A stretch of DNA of 64,000 nucleotides from CAYXLI01 sp964464925. Its GTDB lineage: Bacteria; Acidobacteriota; Terriglobia; Bryobacterales; Bryobacteraceae. Of the stretch, positions 43,011-49,790 are shown in pieces (the stretch's first letter is position 1; the number at the start of each line of letters is the position of its first letter). The DNA is taken from the NCBI GenBank assembly GCA_964464925.1, contig CAYXLI010000026.1, positions 20,334-84,333 on the forward strand. Direction: 5' to 3'. The notes under the pieces were generated by a model, which was not told where the DNA came from, searched no databases, and saw nothing but the letters and a program-made list of their open reading frames with translations. Position numbers and translations under genes: made by a program.

Positions 43011-44065
43011 TGTCGGACGATACACGCCCTGTCCGCGCCGGAGAAGCGATCAACGTAGAGAAACTCGCCGCCTTCCTCGGCGTTTCGGGTGAGATTCGGA
43101 TTTCGCAGTTTCCTAGTGGATTTTCGAACCTCACATATCTGGTGCAGACCGGCGCTCGGGAGATGGTTCTTCGGCGTCCACCGCACGGAACGGAGATTCG
43201 TTCTGCCCACGATATGAGCCGCGAATTCCGCGTGCTCTCCGCGCTCGCACCCGTATACCCGCTCGCGCCGAAGCCGATCGCGTTCTGCGACGATCCGTCG
43301 GTTATAGGCGCACCCTTCTACCTGATGGAACGTCTGTGCGGTGTTGTGCTCCGCTCCAGCGTCCCGGAAGGAGTGGATCTCAACCCGGAAACGATGCGCC
43401 GCTTATCCCGGAACTTCATCGACAATCTCGCTGACATCCACGCCATCGACGTGGCTGCCGCCGGCCTGAGCGGCTTCGGACGTCCCGAAGGATATATCCG
43501 GCGGCAGATGGAAGGCTGGCAGCGCAGATACGAAGATGCTTGCTCCGGAAAGATACCGCCGCTCGAAGCGGTGTCCTCCTGGCTGTCGGCGAACACTCCC
43601 GGGTCTTCCGGAGCCTGCCTGATCCACAACGATTACAAGTACGACAATGTTCTGCTTGACGCCCACGACCTCACCCGCCTCCGCGCGGTCTTCGATTGGG
43701 AGATGGCGACCGTCGGAGATCCGGTCCTGGATCTCGGAACGGCACTCGGCTACTGGGTCGATCCGGCAGATACGGAGGAGTGGAGGAGTCTCAGCTTCGG
43801 TCTGACCACGCTTCCCGGCAATTTAACCCGGTCGGAACTGGCGGCACGCTACGCTCAGCGCACCGGGATCGACATCGCGCCTTCGATTCTCTGGGCTTAC
43901 GTTTACGCGCTGTTCAAAATCGCCGTGATCATTCAGCAGATCTATAATCGCTATCTCCAGGGCCATAGCCGGGACGAGCGCTTTGCCGGGCTGGGCCAAC
44001 GCGTGCAGGCGACGGTTCGCGCCGCTGCCCGGGCGCTGGACCGCGGCACGGTATCATCACGTTGA
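43010..44065 (+). CDS. APH-family phosphotransferase (ACAD11/LvaA-like kinase)
   Basis: 351 residues. A kinase-like fold with HNDYKYDNVLL (Brenner's motif; His-x-Asp catalytic) at about 203-213 and FDWEMATVGDPVLDLG as the DFG-equivalent. This protein family is fused to an acyl-CoA dehydrogenase in animal ACAD10/ACAD11 and is separate in the bacterial lva operon, where it phosphorylates the 4-hydroxyl of acyl-CoA. The gene shares its ATG with the TGA of the acyl-CoA dehydrogenase (TGATG), so the two are coupled. It is not a resistance enzyme by context. Confidence 0.9.
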   Translation: MSDDTRPVRAGEAINVEKLAAFLGVSGEIRISQFPSGFSNLTYLVQTGAREMVLRRPPHGTEIRSAHDMSREFRVLSALAPVYPLAPKPIAFCDDPSVIGAPFYLMERLCGVVLRSSVPEGVDLNPETMRRLSRNFIDNLADIHAIDVAAAGLSGFGRPEGYIRRQMEGWQRRYEDACSGKIPPLEAVSSWLSANTPGSSGACLIHNDYKYDNVLLDAHDLTRLRAVFDWEMATVGDPVLDLGTALGYWVDPADTEEWRSLSFGLTTLPGNLTRSELAARYAQRTGIDIAPSILWAYVYALFKIAVIIQQIYNRYLQGHSRDERFAGLGQRVQATVRAAARALDRGTVSSR

Positions 44066-45811
44066 GTGCGCACCCTAGCCCTTGGACTTCTGCTCGGTAT
44101 CTGCGGCTTCGCAGGTGACTGGATCCGCATCCAGAGCCCGAACTTCGAACTGTACACCACGGCCGGTGAGAAGAAGGGCAGGGAGGCGATCCGGTACTTC
44201 GAGCAGGTCCATGAGCTGTTCGTCCGCCTCTGGCCCGGCGCTTTTACCGAAACCTTTCCGGCCCGCGTCATCGGCTTCTCCGGCGAGAAGGAGTTCCGGC
44301 CCTATCGCGTCAACGAAGTTGCCGCTGCCTACTACCTTTCCGACATTGGCCGTGACTACATTGTCATGGGCTCCGTGTCTTCGGAAGTGTTTCCTCTGGT
44401 GGTGCATGAATACACACACCTGCTGCTCAAGCATGCAAACTTCAACGTTCCCTTATGGCTAAACGAGGGAATGGCCGACGTGAATTCCACTCTGCAGCAG
44501 GACGGGGACAAGATCGTACTCGGCGACGCCTACCCGGGACGGATGATCGAACTTCGGAACGGCAAATGGCTTCCCTTGGCGCGCCTGCTTGCCATCGATC
44601 ACAATTCGCCCGAATACAACGAGAAGAAACGAGCCGGCATGTTCTATGCGCAAAGCTGGCTGCTTACGCATATGCTCTACTTGAGCAACGAATACCGCCC
44701 GAAGTTCGGGGAGTTCAGCCTGAAAATGGCAAACGGAACTGCGGCGGAAACGGCTTTTCGGGATACCTGGGGAAAGAGCGTCGCCGACGTGGAGAAGGAC
44801 CTGAAGGGCTATCTCACCGGCAAGTCGATCAATGTGATGAAGCTCGAGGCGAAACTCTGGAAGCCGGAGGAATTACCGAAAGCCGTCCCCCCGCCCGAGG
44901 TGGACGTGCAGGTCAATCTGGCCGCCCTTTTGAATCGCACCGGACATATGGACGACGGGGAACGTATCTTGCAAGACCTCGCGCGCCGTTATCCCAATCA
45001 GTGGCAAGTGGAGGAAGGTCTTGCCACTCTGAGCAGATTGAAACGCGACGCCATGGGCGCGCGTATGCACTACGCCAAGGCATTTCAATATGGAGAGGAC
45101 AATCCGGATGTCCTCTTCTCCTATGCCCAATTGCTGCAGGGCGATGTTTCCCAGGACGCTGAGGTTGTGGCGGCCCTCAGGAAAGCCTTGGAGCGGCGGC
45201 CGTCATTCTGGGATGCCAAACTCCTGCTCGGGCTCACACTATACAATTCAGGAAAGTATGCCGAAGCTATTTCCGAACTGGCTGCGATCCGCCGCGTGAG
45301 TCCGGAGCGCGCTTCTGTGCTGTTCCTGGCGCTCGCACAGAGTTACGCACGTATCGACCGGCCGGCCGCTGCTCGCGACGCGGTTCAGAAAGCGAAGACA
45401 TACGCCCGGACGGAGTTCGAGCGGCAGGCGGCAGACCAGGTGTTAGAAGCGTTGGACCGTCCGAAAGAGACCCAGAACACCCCCTCGGCTCCCGTTGCCG
45501 AATTTGAGCGTCCAACCTCGGCCGCGCTGCAGCCCATCCAGCCGAACCAGAAGCTTCGCACTGCAGTCGGCCGCATGAAGCGTGTGGAGTGTCTCGGCCA
45601 GACGGCGCGTCTGATGATTGCAACTGAGTCCGGTGAGATTTCTCTACTGATTCGCGATCCGAATGCCGTGCTGATTCGCAACTCCGGCGGCAACTCGGCG
45701 GAGCTTTCCTGCGGCTCTGCACCGAACACGCCCGTATCCGTTCGGTATATCGAAGAGAGCATCGCTGACTCGAAAACAGCCGGATACATTCGCGAAATTG
45801 AATTTCGATAA
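44066..45811 (+). CDS. Gluzincin metalloprotease with TPR repeats
   Basis: 581 residues with a GTG start directly after the previous TGA. A short signal peptide (residues 1-16) suggests export. HEYTH (114-118) with Glu134 in NEGMADV is the gluzincin zinc site (peptidase MA family). Tetratricopeptide repeats follow (about 295-450: NLAALLNRTGHMDDGERILQ… KALERRPSFWDAKLLLGL…). The last ~100 residues (KLRTAVGRMKRVECLGQTARLMIAT… ) form a beta-rich domain that I do not recognise. Similar peptidase-TPR proteins are common in Acidobacteria. Its link to the upstream metabolic genes is only positional. Confidence 0.85.
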   Translation: MRTLALGLLLGICGFAGDWIRIQSPNFELYTTAGEKKGREAIRYFEQVHELFVRLWPGAFTETFPARVIGFSGEKEFRPYRVNEVAAAYYLSDIGRDYIVMGSVSSEVFPLVVHEYTHLLLKHANFNVPLWLNEGMADVNSTLQQDGDKIVLGDAYPGRMIELRNGKWLPLARLLAIDHNSPEYNEKKRAGMFYAQSWLLTHMLYLSNEYRPKFGEFSLKMANGTAAETAFRDTWGKSVADVEKDLKGYLTGKSINVMKLEAKLWKPEELPKAVPPPEVDVQVNLAALLNRTGHMDDGERILQDLARRYPNQWQVEEGLATLSRLKRDAMGARMHYAKAFQYGEDNPDVLFSYAQLLQGDVSQDAEVVAALRKALERRPSFWDAKLLLGLTLYNSGKYAEAISELAAIRRVSPERASVLFLALAQSYARIDRPAAARDAVQKAKTYARTEFERQAADQVLEALDRPKETQNTPSAPVAEFERPTSAALQPIQPNQKLRTAVGRMKRVECLGQTARLMIATESGEISLLIRDPNAVLIRNSGGNSAELSCGSAPNTPVSVRYIEESIADSKTAGYIREIEFR

Positions 45812-45830
45812 CCACTGCCTTGGTGCCATG

Positions 45831-45859
45831 AGTACTGGTGCCTAACCAGGAGCAGTACT
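45831..45859 (+). other. Hairpin AGTACTG…CAGTACT
   Basis: Seven perfect base pairs (45831-45837 with 45853-45859) around an inner CCT/AGG pair. An alternative pairing CTGGT/ACCAG (45835-45839 with 45845-45849) is mutually exclusive with the outer one. Both halves contain the palindrome AGTACT. Confidence 0.4.
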
Positions 45860-45906
45860 GTCTCCCGCTCGGTAAGTGGGTTGTAGTACCAGTAACAATG
45901 TCAATT

Positions 45907-45950
45907 CCCGACGGTACTAATCCTACAAAGGTGGGGTTTATCCCGTCGGG
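45907..45950 (+). ncRNA. Candidate structured RNA: two-helix nested hairpin
   Basis: CCCGACGG (45907-45914) pairs perfectly with CCGTCGGG (45943-45950). Inside a 4x4 internal loop, AATCCTAC (45919-45926) pairs with GTGGGGTT (45931-45938) with two G-U wobbles, around an AAAG tetraloop. No T-run follows on the + strand, so it is not a standard terminator. It could be a riboswitch-like aptamer or cis-regulatory stem; the family is not recognised. Confidence 0.45.
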
Positions 45951-46127
45951 GCATCACATTAGGTGACATCTAGGTGGATTTTCTTCTTTCTCCGCAGAGC
46001 AATTTCCGACACACTGAACCACATACAGTAGATGTGCAGTGTGTGTAGCGAGCTTGTAGCAATCAGATTTAGCGTGAGATAGCGAACGTACGCAATGGCG
46101 TGCCTTCAGGAGAAAAAATAGATTCCG

Positions 46128-47594
46128 ATGGGAAGATTAATCTCGAAGTTCCCGCTCTGCCCAGGTTACAGAACACAAAAGGCCACGTGCCTCCTGCTCG
46201 CAGTTATCGTTTTTCAAACGATGGTTTTTGCTGGCGCGAAGGACACTGGAGTCCGTTCCGGGACTCCCGGCGGAGGTCAGCCGGTTGCCGGCCTGTCCTC
46301 AAATGAAATGTCGTTGTTTTATGAAGGCCAATTCCGTTCCACTGAGTTGGAGGCTACTTGCGATACCTGCAGCACGGTACCCCCGGGTAGTCCGGCTCCT
46401 GCCGGAGTAACGAACTCCGCGGGCTTAGGCGGTCGATTCAATGGGGACCAGTGCACCATTTGCCACAATCAACCTGCTTTAGGCGGCAGCGTCGTTCAGC
46501 AGAATCCGGCTTTTCAAATCGCGAACCGTTTTGGCGCGACGAACACGATTCCGTCCTTCTTGACGCCAACGGGACCGTTCCGTGAAGTGCGCTTCAAGTT
46601 CAATGCCGATGGCACCCGCGATGGAGGCGTCCACAGCCTGTTCACCGTCACCGGCCGCACCGACGCTCCGTCCTGCACCTTGCCCCAGGAGAACTTCGCG
46701 GCAGCCGTTAGCCAGAGGAATGTTGCGTTCCGAATTCCCTTGCAGATGTTTGGTCTGGGCCTGATCGAGGCGATTCCGGATATCTACATCATTCAGAACA
46801 TGAATGCGAATCTGTCGCAGAAACAGGCGCTCGGCATTAGCGGCCACCCCAATCGCGTCGCGAACAACGGCACCATTGCGCGCTTCGGCTGGAAGGCGCA
46901 GAATGCGTCACTGACTATGTTTGCGGGCGAGGCTTACAACGTCGAAATGGGCGTCGCGAACGACCTGTTCCCGACCGGCCGCGATGAAGATCCGAACTGC
47001 TCCCGCGGGGCGGAACCGAACGACATCCCCCGTATTGACGACGCCGAATACAACTCGCCGACGAAAATTATGCCCGACTGGCTGATGTTCGCGGAGTTCA
47101 TGCGCTTCCTGGACGGTCCGCAACCCGTACCGTTAACAGCTAGCGCCTCGCGCGGCCAGCAGCTATTCACGCAGATCGGTTGCGCGCTATGCCACAATCC
47201 GTCGTTCCAGACTCGCTCGGGTCCTATAGGTCACGACACTCTGGCGCTGCGAGGCAAGACCGTGAACCTCTACTCCGACCTGCTGGTACACCACATGGGA
47301 GCGCGCCTGGCAGACAACATCATTCAGGGCAATGCGGGTCCCGATGAATTTCGGACCACTCCGCTGTGGGGAATTGGGCAGCGTGTTTTCTTCATGCACG
47401 ACGGCCGTACCTCGGATTTGATGCAGGCGATCCAGGAGCATTACTCTACGGCAAGCTTCGACATCAACAACCCCGAGTACGATTACAACAACAATAACTA
47501 CGGGCCGTCGGAAGCGAACGCGGTGGTTCTCCAATTCAACGCGTTGCAGACGCAAGATCAGCAGGCAGTCCTCGATTTCCTCCGGTCGCTGTAA
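46128..47594 (+). CDS. Di-haem oxidoreductase (DHOR-type, thiol oxidoreductase-like)
   Basis: 488 residues. A signal peptide (hydrophobic stretch about 21-36) exports it. Two haem motifs, CTICH (109-113) and CALCH (352-356), define the two c-type domains; a CxxC without His (CDTC, 78-81) is also present. The family is annotated as putative thiol oxidoreductase, related to MauG-like di-haem enzymes. The ATG at 46128 is the first possible start, since an in-frame TAG lies nine bases upstream. It is followed directly by a small secreted protein (TAATG). Confidence 0.85.
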   Translation: MGRLISKFPLCPGYRTQKATCLLLAVIVFQTMVFAGAKDTGVRSGTPGGGQPVAGLSSNEMSLFYEGQFRSTELEATCDTCSTVPPGSPAPAGVTNSAGLGGRFNGDQCTICHNQPALGGSVVQQNPAFQIANRFGATNTIPSFLTPTGPFREVRFKFNADGTRDGGVHSLFTVTGRTDAPSCTLPQENFAAAVSQRNVAFRIPLQMFGLGLIEAIPDIYIIQNMNANLSQKQALGISGHPNRVANNGTIARFGWKAQNASLTMFAGEAYNVEMGVANDLFPTGRDEDPNCSRGAEPNDIPRIDDAEYNSPTKIMPDWLMFAEFMRFLDGPQPVPLTASASRGQQLFTQIGCALCHNPSFQTRSGPIGHDTLALRGKTVNLYSDLLVHHMGARLADNIIQGNAGPDEFRTTPLWGIGQRVFFMHDGRTSDLMQAIQEHYSTASFDINNPEYDYNNNNYGPSEANAVVLQFNALQTQDQQAVLDFLRSL

Positions 47595-48031
47595 TGCCGT
47601 TAGCTTTACTTTTTTTGTTCCTTGCCGGTGCCGACCCATTCGTCGGCACCTGGCACTTAAACGTGGCGAAATCGAAGTGGGAAAACGGGCAGCCTCCCAA
47701 GCAGCAGGTCGTGCGTATGGAGGAAACCCCGGCTGGCATTCGCTACTCCTCGGAAACCACGAATACCGACGGTTCAATAAGTAAGTCCTGGTACACAGCC
47801 AAATACGATGGTAAGGAAGTCCATGTGACCGGCAACGTGTATTGGGATCCCGTTTCCCTCACAAAACCAGACGAACGGACGGTCATCGCAAAATACAGGA
47901 AACGCGATAACGTGAGCGCCATGGCAACGCGAGTGGTAGCCAAGGACGGCAAAACCATGACCATCACGACCGAAGGTAAGAGCCGCAGCGGAAAGAAGTT
48001 CAGGAATATCTGCATCTACGATCGCAAGTAG
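47594..48031 (+). CDS. Small exported protein of unknown function
   Basis: 145 residues. A short signal peptide (MPLALLFLFLAGA) is followed by a beta-rich domain beginning DPFVGTWHLNVAKSKW, a lipocalin-like opening often seen in small periplasmic proteins, and ending with two basic stretches. The ATG shares its A with the stop codon of the di-haem gene, so it is probably translated with it and may act with it. No conserved catalytic residues are visible. Confidence 0.7.
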   Translation: MPLALLFLFLAGADPFVGTWHLNVAKSKWENGQPPKQQVVRMEETPAGIRYSSETTNTDGSISKSWYTAKYDGKEVHVTGNVYWDPVSLTKPDERTVIAKYRKRDNVSAMATRVVAKDGKTMTITTEGKSRSGKKFRNICIYDRK

Positions 48032-48117
48032 CTCCCGTCGCACAACCTCGATGAGCCGGGGCGAGTAATCCTCCCCCGGCCATCCCTTCCAGGCGGTTAT
48101 CATGGTCATTCACACCC

Positions 48118-49767
48118 ATGATCCTCAGCCCTCTTGCCGGCAAGAAAGCCCCCTACGAGATCCTGACCGATATCCCGAAGCTTATCTCGGCATATTACGT
48201 CGAGCGGCCCGATCCCGGCGTTCCCACGCAGCGCGTCTCGTTCGGAACTTCAGGGCACCGTGGATCGTCCTTCGCCGCAACCTTCACGGAATCCCATATC
48301 CTGGCTATCACCCAGGCTATCTGCGAGTACCGCGGCCACGCCGGAATCACAGGGCCCCTGTTCATCGGTCTCGATACGCACGCCTTATCCCGCCCTGCCG
48401 CCCTTACTGCGCTCGAAGTCTTAGCCGCAAACAATGTGGAGACCATGATCGCGGAGGGCGATCAGTTCGCTCCCACGCCCGCGATTTCGCATGCGATTCT
48501 GTCTTACAACCGGCACCGCTCCAGCGGCCTTGCGGATGGAATCGTCATTACGCCCTCTCATAACCCTCCAGAGGACGGCGGATTCAAGTACAACCCTCCG
48601 AACGGCGGACCGGCCGGATCTGACATCACGGGCGTTGTGCAAGACCGTGCGAACGCACTTCTCGAACAGGGTCTTCGCGGCGTTCTGCGCGTTCCCTATG
48701 AGCGCGCGCTTCGCGCTTCCACCACCCACCCCTTCGACTATATCGGCGCTTATGTTCGCGATCTGTCTAACGTGCTCGATATGGACGCCATCCGCGCCTC
48801 GGGCCTGCGCCTTAGCGCCGATCCTCTCGGCGGAGCGGGTGTCGCTTACTGGCCCGCGATCGCCGATTTCTACAAGCTGAACCTGACGGTACTGAATGAC
48901 GAGGTGGATTATACGTTCCGCTTTATGACCGTGGATTGGGACGGGCGGATTCGAATGGACCCTTCTTCGCCATACGCAATGCAGAGCCTCATCTCCTGCC
49001 GCACTGATTTTGACATCGCGTTCGCCTGCGACACAGACCACGACCGGCACGGCATTGTTACGAAGAGCACTGGTTTGATGCAGCCCAATCACTACCTGTC
49101 TGCCTGCATCTCTTACCTGTATTCGAACCGGCCAGGCTGGAACCCGGCCGCTGCGATCGGCAAAACCGTGGTGAGCAGCAGCATGATTGACCGTGTTGCA
49201 TCGGAGCTGAACCGGGCCGTTTACGAGGTTCCCGTCGGCTTCAAATGGTTCGTGGACGGTCTGGTTTCCGGTAACCTCGGCTTTGTCGGCGAGGAAAGCG
49301 CGGGAGCATCTTTTCTGCGCGCGGACGGAACTGCGTGGACCACGGACAAGGACGGAATCACGGCCGCGCTACTGGCCGCCGAGATCACCGCGCGTACGGG
49401 CCGGGATCCTGGGGAACACTACGCGGCCCTGACCGCACGCTTCGGTGAGACCGTCTACGAACGGATGGATGCGCCCGCCACACCCGCACAGAAGAAGCTC
49501 CTGCTCACTCTCTCGCCCGAAAACGTGACGTCCACTGAACTGGCTGGCGAACCGGTCCAGGCCGTGCTGACGCGGGCTCCAGGCGACGGCAATGCAATCG
49601 GCGGCGTCAAAGTGGTTACCCGGAACGGATGGTTTGCCGCGCGGCCTTCGGGCACTGAAGACATCTATAAGATTTATGCGGAAAGCTTTCTCGGCCTCGA
49701 TCATCTGCGCCGTATTCAGGAGGAAGCGCAGAATATCGTGACCGGCGCTCTCACCTACAAATCCTAA
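48118..49767 (+). CDS. pgm: Phosphoglucomutase
   Basis: 549 residues, the length of alpha-D-glucose-specific Pgm (about 546 in E. coli). TPSHNPPEDGG carries the phosphorylated Ser147; the metal-binding loop is DTDHDRHG, the sugar loop GEESAGAS and the phosphate loop RPSGTEDIYK. It interconverts glucose 1- and 6-phosphate in glycogen and sugar-nucleotide metabolism. The ATG at 48118 gives the conserved start. It converges on the GT-C gene, and its TAA overlaps that gene's terminator. Confidence 0.97.
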   Translation: MILSPLAGKKAPYEILTDIPKLISAYYVERPDPGVPTQRVSFGTSGHRGSSFAATFTESHILAITQAICEYRGHAGITGPLFIGLDTHALSRPAALTALEVLAANNVETMIAEGDQFAPTPAISHAILSYNRHRSSGLADGIVITPSHNPPEDGGFKYNPPNGGPAGSDITGVVQDRANALLEQGLRGVLRVPYERALRASTTHPFDYIGAYVRDLSNVLDMDAIRASGLRLSADPLGGAGVAYWPAIADFYKLNLTVLNDEVDYTFRFMTVDWDGRIRMDPSSPYAMQSLISCRTDFDIAFACDTDHDRHGIVTKSTGLMQPNHYLSACISYLYSNRPGWNPAAAIGKTVVSSSMIDRVASELNRAVYEVPVGFKWFVDGLVSGNLGFVGEESAGASFLRADGTAWTTDKDGITAALLAAEITARTGRDPGEHYAALTARFGETVYERMDAPATPAQKKLLLTLSPENVTSTELAGEPVQAVLTRAPGDGNAIGGVKVVTRNGWFAARPSGTEDIYKIYAESFLGLDHLRRIQEEAQNIVTGALTYKS

Positions 49768-49790
49768 AAACTCCCCTACGCTCCTGGGGA
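49766..49790 (-). terminator. Compact terminator shared by convergent genes
   Basis: On the minus strand TCCCC/GGGGA (49786-49790 with 49772-49776) is followed by a run of five T (49770-49766). The stem covers the stop codon of the GT-C gene, and the T-run overlaps the pgm stop codon. The stem is short, so efficiency is uncertain. Confidence 0.42.

Larger units (their letters stand above)
45812..46127 (+). other. Structured, box-rich intergenic region upstream of the di-haem cytochrome
   Basis: The only gene-free stretch above 300 bases. No ORF or RBS-bearing start is convincing here. It contains two hairpins (45831-45859 and 45907-45950), four GTAC-centred boxes with cores at about 45832, 45855, 45886 and 45914, a TAGGTG direct repeat 11 bases apart (about 45960-45976) and an AG-rich ribosome-binding region (AGGAG, 46108-46112) 15 bases ahead of the cytochrome start. 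It may be a long 5' UTR with a regulatory RNA, or a large operator region. Confidence 0.5.

Noticed and set aside
43010..44065. Aminoglycoside resistance kinase
   Set aside because: The APH fold is shared, but gene context with an acyl-CoA dehydrogenase and an SDR points to acyl metabolism.
45812..46127. Known c-di-GMP (GEMM) riboswitch ahead of the cytochrome gene
   Set aside because: The GEMM core and its tetraloop-receptor sequence were not found; only an unassigned hairpin is reported.
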